DNA of 64,000 nucleotides from Chitinophagaceae bacterium (GTDB lineage Bacteria; Bacteroidota; Bacteroidia; Chitinophagales; Chitinophagaceae): NCBI GenBank assembly GCA_019752045.1, contig JAIEMP010000005.1, forward strand, positions 124,001 through 188,000, read 5' to 3'. The notes beneath the pieces are model-generated. The model did not search any database and had not been told where the DNA came from. It was given only the letters and a program-made list of their open reading frames with translations. This document shows, piece by piece, positions 1 to 7,865 of the stretch (its first letter is position 1; each line of letters opens with the position of its first letter). The position numbers and the translations under genes are program-made.

Positions 1-4
1 AACC

Positions 5-679
5 ATGTTCGATAAACTTTTTAACACAGCGAAATATTCTGATTTTGTATTGATTACTTTTTTAGCCGGATGTTTATTGTGGGCCGTTGTATATGTTTTT
101 GTTATTCGGGATATCATAAAACGAAAAGATGTGGGTATTCCCATTATTGCTGTTGCCGGCAATTTTGCATGGGAGTTTTACTGGGGCCTGAGCATTTTTA
201 TGAAAACAGATATGGGTCTTGCATTTCAGTGGGCTTACTTCATCTGGTTTTTTCTGGATTGTTTTATAGTATACTCCACATTTAAATATGGCTGGAAGCA
301 GGATATCGATGCATCTGAAAAAAGAAATCATGTTTTTGTTACAGCACTCTGCATTTTAGTATGGGGTGCATTGTTGTATTTCTTTATTCCGCAGTTTGAT
401 GATCATATCGGCGCATTTACCGGTTGGATAGTGAATGTAAACATGAGTCTTGCATTTGTACTGCAAAAAGTAAAACAACCGGAGTTTGGAACCAACAGAC
501 TGGTTGCCGTTTTAAAATTAATGGGTACCGGTCTTTGCACAACGGTTGTATATTATAACCTGAGAGAGAACACAACACTGGTTGCCCTCTGTTATATTTT
601 TGCCATACTCGATCTGATTTATATTTACATGGTATTCACAGGCCCTAAACATCTTGTTCCAAAAGTGGCAGGTAAATAA
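5..679 (+). CDS. transmembrane terpene cyclase-like integral membrane protein
   Basis: This 224-residue protein has about seven hydrophobic segments and almost no soluble domain. An NFAWEFYW stretch at residues 53-60 places a Trp-Glu pair (E57) at the end of the second membrane segment, and an Asp lies in the last segment (LDLIYIY). Fungal Pyr4/PaxB-type membrane terpene cyclases and their bacterial relatives have a conserved acidic residue in equivalent places, used to protonate the substrate; this is family knowledge. The gene ends 13 bases before the large signalling gene, so the two are probably co-transcribed. No prenyltransferase lies nearby, so the substrate is unknown. It could be an unrelated small membrane protein. 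Confidence 0.6.
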   Translation: MFDKLFNTAKYSDFVLITFLAGCLLWAVVYVFVIRDIIKRKDVGIPIIAVAGNFAWEFYWGLSIFMKTDMGLAFQWAYFIWFFLDCFIVYSTFKYGWKQDIDASEKRNHVFVTALCILVWGALLYFFIPQFDDHIGAFTGWIVNVNMSLAFVLQKVKQPEFGTNRLVAVLKLMGTGLCTTVVYYNLRENTTLVALCYIFAILDLIYIYMVFTGPKHLVPKVAGK

Positions 680-692
680 ATTTTAAACTTAC

Positions 693-3600
693 ATGACAAA
701 GGGTAATTTGATATATGAGGGGCCTGAATTTCTGATCTACAAAGAAACACTTGATGACTTTCCTGTACCGGTCGTTATTAAACAAATAAAAAGTAAAGAC
801 GCTTCTACGGAGTTATTGTTACAGTTAAAAAACGAGTTTGAGCAAACGCATGAACTCACGTTGAGTGGTGTAAGAAAAGCTATCCGGCTTCAACAGATGA
901 ACGGTGCGCCATCCCTTTTGCTTGAGTATGTAGATGGAATTACTTTAAAGGAAGCTTTTTTATTAAGAGACCGGAGCCTGGCCGAATTTTTAAAAGTAGC
1001 GATTCAGATAGCACGTTATACCGGAGAAATTCATCAGCACCAGATCATACATAAAGATTTAAACAGCAAGAATATTCTTGTAAGTAACGATCTGAGTAAA
1101 ATAACGCTTATAGATTTTGGCATTTCAACAAAATTCAATCTCAAGTCCGATTACTCCATTAACCCGGAACGTTTAGAAGGATCACTTGCCTACATGTCGC
1201 CCGAACAAACAGGCCGTATGAACAGGGCAATTGACTCAAGAAGCGATTTGTATTCACTGGGAATTATTTTTTATGAATTGGCAACCGGCCGCCTCCCGTT
1301 TGAAGCATCTGATCCGATAGAATATATTCATTGTCATATTGCCCGCAAGCCCATACCACCGGCACAGATTGATGCCGGCATTCCGGAAGTGTTGTCGAAT
1401 CTCATTATGAAACTGCTGGAGAAAAATGCAGAAAACAGATACCAGTCGGGCTTTGGTATTAAGCATGATCTTGAAATAATTCTGAAACAGCTGGAAACAA
1501 CCGGCAAAGCAGAAATGTTTCAACTGGCACAAAATGATTTTACCGGCAGGTTTATCATTTCACAAAAATTATATGGGAGAGAAAAGGAGTTTGAATTTTT
1601 ACTGGAAACTTTTCGCAAATCAGTAAAAGGAGAATTGCAAACGGCCATTGTGTGCGGTTATTCCGGTGTAGGAAAATCTTCAATCATACATGAAATGCAC
1701 CGGCCTGTAACAGAAGCACAGGGCTATTTTCTCGAAGGCAAATTCGGTCAGTATCAGCGCAACATACCCTATCAGGCATTTATACAGGCCTTTACTTCTT
1801 TTGTAAAACACTTTTTAACAAAAGATAATTATCAGCTCATTGAATGGAAACATAATCTGAAACAAACGTTGGGTGAAAATTTATCACTGTTACTTTCGCT
1901 CATCCCCGATCTTGGGTTGTTACTTGGTGAAGAACAGCCACAGCAAACCAGCCACTCATTTGAATCGCAAAGCCGGTTTAATTACAGCATCATTCAGTTT
2001 ATAAAAGTGATTGCAGCAAAAGAAAACCCTGTTGTTCTTTTTCTGGATGATATGCAATGGTCTGATCTGGCTTCGCTTGATTTACTGAAAGAAATATTAA
2101 CCGACAGCTCCATCAAATATGTAACTATTGTACTTGCTTACAGAGACAATGAAGTTACATCCGAACATCCGCTGAGTGTTACACTTAATGAAGTAAAAGA
2201 ATACAATTCGCATATCAGGCAAATAAGACTGAAGGGATTAACTGTACCCGATGTATCAATGCTGTTAAGTGATACATTAAATGAACCGGTGCAAAAGATT
2301 CAGCGCCTTGCAGATGTTGTATTTAAAAAAACGGATGGTAATCCGTTTTTTATGAATGAGTTTTTGAAGTCGTTGAATGCAAAAGACCTGATCTGGTGGG
2401 ATGCAGTTTCAAGTAAATGGCTGTGGCACGAGGAGCAAATAGAAGAAATGAGTGTAACAGAAAATGTGATTCACTTTCTAACTCAAAAAGTTCGCAGGTT
2501 CCCGGCAAATACCTTGAAAATTCTGCAGTATGCTTCCTGCATAGGAATGAAATTTTCGGTGCCTACGCTAGCGGGGGTAATGCATTTAAGCGGAGAAGAG
2601 ATTGTGAGCATACTTTTTCAGGCAATTAAAGAAGGGTATATTATTCCTTCTTCTATAGTTAAAAAAGATGCAGCAGAAGATAAGGAACAGGTACTCCTTT
2701 TCAGTGAAGCAAAATTTGCACATGACCGTTTTCTGCAGGCTGTTTATTCCATGTTGAGCGAAGAAGAGCGCAACCGCATTCATTATGCTATTGGGCAATG
2801 GATGCTGAATACAAACGAAAAAGAGGCTGATGTATTTGAACTGGTGAATCACCTCAATGAAGGCAGAACATTTATTTCAACGGCACAGGAAAAAAAACAA
2901 TTGTGTGAGTTAAATTTTGATGCTGGTAAAAAAGCCAAGAAAGCAAGTGCATATGAATCGGCTTTACACTATTATCAGAAAGCAGCTTCGTTACTGCCTA
3001 CAGATGCATGGGAGAATAATTTTGAATTTGCTTTTCAATTATCCTTGTCCCGTGCAGAAGCAGAGTATCTCAATCTTCATGCAAATGAAGCCGATCAGTT
3101 GTTTGATGGTTTGCTGGTGAAGGCCCGCAACAAAATGGAAAAAGGGTTGGTATACGAACGGAAATTATCGCTGGCAGTTGCTTTGGGAAAATATACAGAA
3201 GCGCTTGAATTGGCGCACACTGCATTAAACCTGTTTAACATCAGACTGCCTAAAACAAAAGCAGGGAAAATTTTATCCATCTTAAAGAATGTGCTATTAA
3301 TGAAATGGCGGTTCAGAAATATTGAAGCCGCTGATTTACTGAACTTGCCCGAAATTAAAAATGAAAAAGAACAGCTTGTTACAAGGATATTCAGTCTTGC
3401 TATTTCTCCCGTTTATTTCTCTAACGACTTTGAAGCATACTTCGCCACTTTTCTTTCATTGGTGAATTATACAATCAAGAGAGGCAACTCCATAGCATCA
3501 CCACACATCTTTGTTACCTATGCAATTATTGAGAATGTTTTTTTTCAGCATTATCAACGAGCTTTTGCAATAGGTAAAGTTTGTCTTGAACTGAACCAGC

Positions 3601-5843
3601 GTAATTTTTCACCGCAGGTTCGTGGGCAGTTAACATCCAATCTGGCCGGTGGTATTTATCATTGGGTAATGCCTTTGCGTGAAACCTTTCATGAATTTTA
3701 TACAGGGTATAAATATTCATTAGAAGCAGGTGATTATAATTATCTCGCCATAAACATCAATCAGCATATTGCTACACAAATCAGATCCGGCAGAAACCTG
3801 AAACTGATTCTCGACGAGTTTGGCGGATACCGTACCTGGGTTGAAAAACCAAATGATCCGAAAATGGTTTGGGAGTTTAATCTCTATACGTTTTGTATGC
3901 GAGAGCTCATGGGAAAAACTGAACAGGCAGAAGCGGATGTTTTTGAAGAAGCTTTTGTAAAAGAAAATCAACCCATAAAATTTAACCTTGGATATTTTTA
4001 TACTGCAAGAAGCAAGTACTATCTGTTTATGAATGAACCTGCAAAGGCGCTGAAGATGGCTGAGGAAGCTATATCCGTACTTCGGTTTTTGCAGGCAACT
4101 CCAAGCCATGCCGATGCTGTTTTTTATTACTGTATGGCAGGTATTTCAAACTTCACTTCCTTTTCGCCCATTAAAAAACGATTGTTCAAACGTAAGTTGA
4201 ATAATCATTTGAAGCAGTTTGAACGATGGGAAAAATTATGTCCGCAGAATTTTTCTGCTCAACGTCTGTTGATCTGTGCAGGCATTGCAAAAATCAATGC
4301 AGATATAGCAGCAGCGATTGATTTTTGTCAGAAAGCGGTACAATCTGCAAGAGACAATCAGTTTACACAATTAGAAGCGTATGGAAATGAACTGCTGGGA
4401 GCAATCTGTTTAGATAATAATCTGAAGAACGATGCAGATCAGTATCTGCAAAAAGCAATTGTATTATATGCAAGATGGGGCGCAACAGGTAAAGTAGCAC
4501 AGCTAAAAAAACAAAATCCTGCGTTGAAAGATATCGAAGTAAAAGATACGGTATCCATGACCTTTAGCGGTGAAATAACCATTCAGGACTCAGTGAACAT
4601 CAACAGCCAGAATATAGATCTGGCTTCGATCATGAAAGCATCTACAGCTATTGCAGGAGAAGTAAAGTTTGATCAACTGTTGAATAAAATGATGAAGATT
4701 TTGGTTGAAAACGCCGGTGCTCAGGAAGGGTATGTGTTGCTTGAAAAAGACGATCAGATATTATATAAACCGCCTCAAAATCAAAATGGCAATGAAGTAA
4801 AACTCATCATTGGTATCCCGGATGAAGAAAATGAACTCTTGCCGGTTTCTGTTGTGCAATATGTGTACAGAACAAAAGAAGAGGTGGTGCTGGAGGAAGC
4901 CTATAATGATGTACGGTTTGCTAAAGATGCATACATGCAGAAAAAGAAACCTCTTTCAGTATTATGTATGCCAATCCTGCACCAGGGAAATTTTACAGGA
5001 ATACTTTATCTGGAAAACAATGTAGCTGTTGGTGTATTTAATCAGCAACGTTTAAATCTTCTGCGGTTGCTGTCCGGGCAAATAGCTGTTTCAATAAACA
5101 ACTCACTGCTGTATGAAAACTTGGAACAAAAAGTAATTGACAGAACTGAACAGGTGGTACAGCAAAAAAATGTAATTGAACAGGAAAAACTTGTTTCAGA
5201 AAAACTGCTGCTTAATATTCTGCCGGCTGAAACAGCGTTTGAATTAAAACAAACAGGTAAGGCACAACCCAAGCGCTACGAACATGTAACTGTGATGTTT
5301 ACCGACTTTGTTGAGTTTACTAAAATAAGCAACATCACTCCTGCCGATGAACTGGTGAATGATATTGATTATTACTTCCGTGAGTTTGATGAAATCATCA
5401 GCAAATACAAGATTGAAAAAATAAAAACCATCGGCGACAGTTATATGTGTGTGTCCGGTTTGCCTGTCATCAATCAATCACATGCAGTTGATATGATTGA
5501 TGCAGCCTTACAGATTATTGCATTTATCAATCGTACAAAAGCTGAACGGATACAACAGCAAAAATCGTATTTCGATATCCGCATCGGTATTAATACAGGA
5601 CCTGTAGTTGCAGGAGTGGTAGGGTCAAAGAAATTTGCTTATGATATCTGGGGTGATACTGTAAATATTGCAGCACGTTTGCAGCAAACATCTGAGCCCG
5701 GCCGAATTAATATTTCTCCTTCTACTTATGAACAGGCGAAGGAAAAATTCAGGTTTACGGCACGTGGAAAAATCAGCATAAAAAATAAAGGGGAACTGGA
5801 TATGTATTTTGCAGATTCTTTGAATGCAACAGAGACTGCCTGA
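693..5843 (+). CDS. serine/threonine kinase - AAA ATPase - TPR - GAF - adenylyl cyclase fusion
   Basis: This is a 1716-residue cytoplasmic signalling protein. Residues ~10-265 are a Hanks-type kinase with HKDLNSKNIL (~120), DFG (~141) and a YMSPEQ activation segment. Residues ~290-620 are a predicted AAA/MalT-like ATPase with P-loop GYSGVGKSS (~322) and Walker B LFLDDMQW (~450). A long helical TPR-like region runs to ~1290, a GAF domain spans ~1315-1480, and a short coiled coil follows. The C-terminus is a class III cyclase with metal Asp residues in FTDFVEFT (~1535) and IGDSYM (~1580). Substrate-selecting Lys (KIKTIGD) and Asp (YDIWGDTVN, ~1650) predict ATP rather than GTP; the transition-state Asn and Arg are present in VNIAARL. 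The kinase HRD motif reads HKD, which is common in this multidomain class. No membrane segment is visible, so the input is probably a small molecule or partner protein. Confidence 0.88.
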   Translation: MTKGNLIYEGPEFLIYKETLDDFPVPVVIKQIKSKDASTELLLQLKNEFEQTHELTLSGVRKAIRLQQMNGAPSLLLEYVDGITLKEAFLLRDRSLAEFLKVAIQIARYTGEIHQHQIIHKDLNSKNILVSNDLSKITLIDFGISTKFNLKSDYSINPERLEGSLAYMSPEQTGRMNRAIDSRSDLYSLGIIFYELATGRLPFEASDPIEYIHCHIARKPIPPAQIDAGIPEVLSNLIMKLLEKNAENRYQSGFGIKHDLEIILKQLETTGKAEMFQLAQNDFTGRFIISQKLYGREKEFEFLLETFRKSVKGELQTAIVCGYSGVGKSSIIHEMHRPVTEAQGYFLEGKFGQYQRNIPYQAFIQAFTSFVKHFLTKDNYQLIEWKHNLKQTLGENLSLLLSLIPDLGLLLGEEQPQQTSHSFESQSRFNYSIIQFIKVIAAKENPVVLFLDDMQWSDLASLDLLKEILTDSSIKYVTIVLAYRDNEVTSEHPLSVTLNEVKEYNSHIRQIRLKGLTVPDVSMLLSDTLNEPVQKIQRLADVVFKKTDGNPFFMNEFLKSLNAKDLIWWDAVSSKWLWHEEQIEEMSVTENVIHFLTQKVRRFPANTLKILQYASCIGMKFSVPTLAGVMHLSGEEIVSILFQAIKEGYIIPSSIVKKDAAEDKEQVLLFSEAKFAHDRFLQAVYSMLSEEERNRIHYAIGQWMLNTNEKEADVFELVNHLNEGRTFISTAQEKKQLCELNFDAGKKAKKASAYESALHYYQKAASLLPTDAWENNFEFAFQLSLSRAEAEYLNLHANEADQLFDGLLVKARNKMEKGLVYERKLSLAVALGKYTEALELAHTALNLFNIRLPKTKAGKILSILKNVLLMKWRFRNIEAADLLNLPEIKNEKEQLVTRIFSLAISPVYFSNDFEAYFATFLSLVNYTIKRGNSIASPHIFVTYAIIENVFFQHYQRAFAIGKVCLELNQRNFSPQVRGQLTSNLAGGIYHWVMPLRETFHEFYTGYKYSLEAGDYNYLAININQHIATQIRSGRNLKLILDEFGGYRTWVEKPNDPKMVWEFNLYTFCMRELMGKTEQAEADVFEEAFVKENQPIKFNLGYFYTARSKYYLFMNEPAKALKMAEEAISVLRFLQATPSHADAVFYYCMAGISNFTSFSPIKKRLFKRKLNNHLKQFERWEKLCPQNFSAQRLLICAGIAKINADIAAAIDFCQKAVQSARDNQFTQLEAYGNELLGAICLDNNLKNDADQYLQKAIVLYARWGATGKVAQLKKQNPALKDIEVKDTVSMTFSGEITIQDSVNINSQNIDLASIMKASTAIAGEVKFDQLLNKMMKILVENAGAQEGYVLLEKDDQILYKPPQNQNGNEVKLIIGIPDEENELLPVSVVQYVYRTKEEVVLEEAYNDVRFAKDAYMQKKKPLSVLCMPILHQGNFTGILYLENNVAVGVFNQQRLNLLRLLSGQIAVSINNSLLYENLEQKVIDRTEQVVQQKNVIEQEKLVSEKLLLNILPAETAFELKQTGKAQPKRYEHVTVMFTDFVEFTKISNITPADELVNDIDYYFREFDEIISKYKIEKIKTIGDSYMCVSGLPVINQSHAVDMIDAALQIIAFINRTKAERIQQQKSYFDIRIGINTGPVVAGVVGSKKFAYDIWGDTVNIAARLQQTSEPGRINISPSTYEQAKEKFRFTARGKISIKNKGELDMYFADSLNATETA

Positions 5844-5876
5844 AAAAAAGGGGCCCTTTGTAAAAAACAAAAGGCC
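5843..5876 (-). terminator. rho-independent terminator for the minus-strand tRNA-like RNAs
   Basis: On the minus strand a 10-bp stem (GGCCTTTTGT with ACAAAGGGCC, one G-T pair) and a 5-base loop are followed by CC and seven T residues. It lies 22 bases past the 3' end of the nearer tRNA-like RNA and overlaps the stop codon of the plus-strand cyclase gene. The T tract exists only in the minus direction, which supports transcription of the RNA pair on that strand. Confidence 0.75.
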
Positions 5877-5898
5877 AGTAGAAAAGCATGAGAAAAGC

Positions 5899-6069
5899 TG
5901 TAGGGGGAGGGATCGAACCTCCACGGAGCAGTTAGTTGCAGCACAAAGTTCGGTGGTCGACCCCGGTCGAGTGGTTATTGCTAACCAAACGGCTCTATGC
6001 TGTATTTATCCTGTTATCTCCACCCCCGAGACGAGAGGGCATGTCTGCCTAAAATTTCATCACCCCACA
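5899..6069 (-). ncRNA. tRNA-like RNA with giant variable arm, copy 1
   Basis: This 171-nt RNA reads on the minus strand as a tRNA body with a 100-nt insertion. In order it has a 7-bp acceptor (TGTGGGG with CCCTACA), TG linker, leucine-tRNA-like D arm (ATG/CAT stem with AAATTTTAGGCAGA loop) and a 5-bp anticodon-like stem (CCCTC/GGGGG) with loop TCGTCTC. The insert is closed by GGAG/CTCC and holds a 10-bp helix (CAGCATAGAG with CTTTGTGCTG), a GCAA tetraloop hairpin (GGTTA/TAACC) and a CGACC/GGTCG hairpin. It is followed by a canonical T arm GGAGG-TTCGATC-CCTCC. CCA is not encoded. The anticodon loop has C instead of U at position 33 and nominal anticodon GUC, so normal decoding is doubtful. It could belong to a described Bacteroidota ncRNA family that I cannot check. 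Confidence 0.7.
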
Positions 6070-6165
6070 GTGTAAAAGAATAAAACACAAAATCCATTGT
6101 CCAAAATCCAATAGCCAAAAACATTTCTTGTATTTTGGTATTTGTGATTTGGTTTTTATTTGAGC

Positions 6166-6335
6166 TGTAGAGGGAGGGATCGAACCTCCACGGAGCAGTT
6201 AGTTGCAGCACAAAGTTCGGTGGTCGACCCCGGTCGAATGGTTATTGCTAACCAAACGGCTCTATGCTGTATTTATCCTGTTATCTCCACCCCCGAGACG
6301 AGAGGGCATGTCTGCCAAGATTTCATCACTCCACA
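6166..6335 (-). ncRNA. tRNA-like RNA with giant variable arm, copy 2
   Basis: This tandem 170-nt copy lies upstream of copy 1 in the direction of transcription, with a 96-base spacer. It is nearly identical to copy 1. Acceptor base pair 6 changes from G-C to A-T (TGTGGAG with CTCTACA), a compensatory change that supports the stem. The other differences are in the D loop (CTTGG for TTTTAGG) and one C-to-T change in an unpaired spacer of the insert. The T arm, anticodon-like loop and all insert helices are unchanged. No terminator separates it from copy 1, so both are probably processed from one transcript. Confidence 0.7.
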
Positions 6336-6363
6336 GTATGTTGTTCAAAGAACGATTACAGTG

Positions 6364-6396
6364 CAATATTAGGCTAATAGACATATTCGTTGCAAA
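6364..6396 (-). promoter_or_regulatory. candidate Bacteroidota promoter for the tRNA-like RNA pair
   Basis: On the minus strand TTTG (6393-6396) and TAATATTG (6364-6371) are separated by 21 bases. The Bacteroidota consensus is TTTG and TAnnTTTG, so the -7 element has one mismatch. The predicted start falls about 20 bases before RNA copy 2. This is a motif match only. The surrounding 6336-6480 stretch is AT-rich and otherwise empty up to the divergent Lrp gene. Confidence 0.4.
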
Positions 6397-6480
6397 TTTT
6401 CAAACAAATATTTTAAAACTTTCGATTTAATTTAAAAAATATTACTTAATATTGAAAAATAACTAAAAACCGTTTAGTAA

Positions 6481-6957
6481 ATGGCTGTAAAATTAAATCT
6501 TGACAAACTGGATCTTCAGATTATTTCAGAAATGATGGAAGATGCACAGATTTCTTATGCCGATCTTGGTAAAAAACTCTTTGTATCGGGCGGTACCATT
6601 CATGTACGCATAAAAAAATTGCAGGAACATGGAATTGTGATTGGCACCAGACTAAATGTTGATTTAAAAACATTGGGATACGACATTACTGCTTTTGTAG
6701 GGATTTATTTAGAAAAAAGTTCGCTGTATGATACAGTTGCAAAAGATTTGCGGAAGATCCCGGAAATTGTGCGTTTAAATTATACAACCGGAAACTACAG
6801 TATGTTTATAGAAGTGGTTTGTAAAGATATCAACCAGCTCCGGTATGTATTACATGATGCGCTGCAGAAAATTAAAGGAATTGAACGTACAGAAACGTTT
6901 ATTTCATTAGATGAAAGCTTTAACCGCAATGTACAGGTTGTACAAAACCCTGCTTAA
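6481..6957 (+). CDS. Lrp/AsnC family transcriptional regulator
   Basis: This is a 158-residue protein of normal Lrp/AsnC length. An N-terminal winged helix-turn-helix spans about residues 8-55; its recognition helix lies in VSGGTIHVRIKKLQEHG. A C-terminal RAM (amino-acid-binding) domain follows, in which TGNYSMFIEV is typical. Such proteins form octamers or dimers and respond to small effectors, usually amino acids. The gene stands alone, divergent from the tRNA-like RNAs. Its effector and targets cannot be read from the sequence. Confidence 0.88.
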   Translation: MAVKLNLDKLDLQIISEMMEDAQISYADLGKKLFVSGGTIHVRIKKLQEHGIVIGTRLNVDLKTLGYDITAFVGIYLEKSSLYDTVAKDLRKIPEIVRLNYTTGNYSMFIEVVCKDINQLRYVLHDALQKIKGIERTETFISLDESFNRNVQVVQNPA

Positions 6958-7021
6958 AGCTGTTGATGCATCAGCAAATAAAACAGTTGTATTTTAGCCA
7001 CCACAGTTTATCCCGTTTATT

Positions 7022-7864
7022 ATGAATTTAGATATTGTATTTGAAGTTATCCGGCACCGCTGGAAACAATCTGCAATAATTGTATTGCTTGCAACAATCA
7101 GCACGGCTGCTGTTTTGCTGTTGCAGAAACCGTATTTCAGAAGTTCAGCCATTTTTACCGCTGCAAATCCTAACCTTGGCGATCGGGCAAATATTTACCG
7201 TACAGAATTCTGGGAACAATATTTTTATTACGGGGCCGAATTTGATAACGACCGGTTAATGGCCATTGCACGTTCAGAAGAAATGTGCCGCTTTATGGTA
7301 GATAGTTTTGATCTCATTAAACATTACAAGATCAATGCAACCGGTGAGCGGGCGAAGTACCTGGCTGATGTTGAGTATAAAGAAAATGTACGCATTCATA
7401 AAAATGAATTCGGCCATATTAAAGTAAATGTGTGGGATACGGATAAGCAACTGGCAGCAGCTATTGCCAATACCATTGTAAAAAGAGTAAACGAAAAAAG
7501 TGTTGTTGCTGTTAATTCAATGAAAGTTGAAATACTGCAAAAACTACAGAGAGATTTTAATGCACAAAAAGATTCATTAGTGCAAACAGAAGCCGGACTG
7601 CAGCAATCACCCAACGGCTTTCTTGCTGCACGCAGAGAGGGACTTATTCAGCAATTAAACGAAAAAGAAAAACTGATAGAGCAGTTTAATACCAGTGTGA
7701 ACAATGTAAGCGCATTGTTTACTATTGAAGAGGCACTGCCTGCATTTAAAAAAGATAAACCCAAAGTACTGGCGGGTATTCTCATGGCCGCTGTAGTATC
7801 ATTCGTTTTTTCTGTATTCCTTTTGTTACTGATGGAGTGGAGATCACACACTAAAACCAGCTGA
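7022..7864 (+). CDS. Wzz-like polysaccharide chain-length determinant protein
   Basis: This 280-residue protein has one membrane segment near the N-terminus (residues ~18-34) and one near the C-terminus (~250-270). The region between them is largely periplasmic and ends in a coiled coil (~175-235). This is the layout of Wzz/polysaccharide co-polymerase proteins that set O-antigen or exopolysaccharide length. No tyrosine kinase domain or Walker motif is present. The stop lies just before the start of an O-antigen-ligase-like gene, so the two form an operon for a surface polysaccharide. The middle region is shorter than in enterobacterial Wzz. Confidence 0.65.
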   Translation: MNLDIVFEVIRHRWKQSAIIVLLATISTAAVLLLQKPYFRSSAIFTAANPNLGDRANIYRTEFWEQYFYYGAEFDNDRLMAIARSEEMCRFMVDSFDLIKHYKINATGERAKYLADVEYKENVRIHKNEFGHIKVNVWDTDKQLAAAIANTIVKRVNEKSVVAVNSMKVEILQKLQRDFNAQKDSLVQTEAGLQQSPNGFLAARREGLIQQLNEKEKLIEQFNTSVNNVSALFTIEEALPAFKKDKPKVLAGILMAAVVSFVFSVFLLLLMEWRSHTKTS

Positions 7865-7865
7865 T

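Noticed and set aside
5899-6335. Group I intron-containing tRNA or tmRNA
   Set aside because: The insert lies after the anticodon-like arm rather than in its loop, is only 100 nt, and shows no recognisable group I core or tag-peptide frame.
5824-6430. Short open frames on the plus strand across the tRNA-like region, including two similar peptides
   Set aside because: The peptides are similar only because the two RNA copies are repeated; conservation follows RNA helices on the minus strand, and no start signal or codon pattern supports coding.
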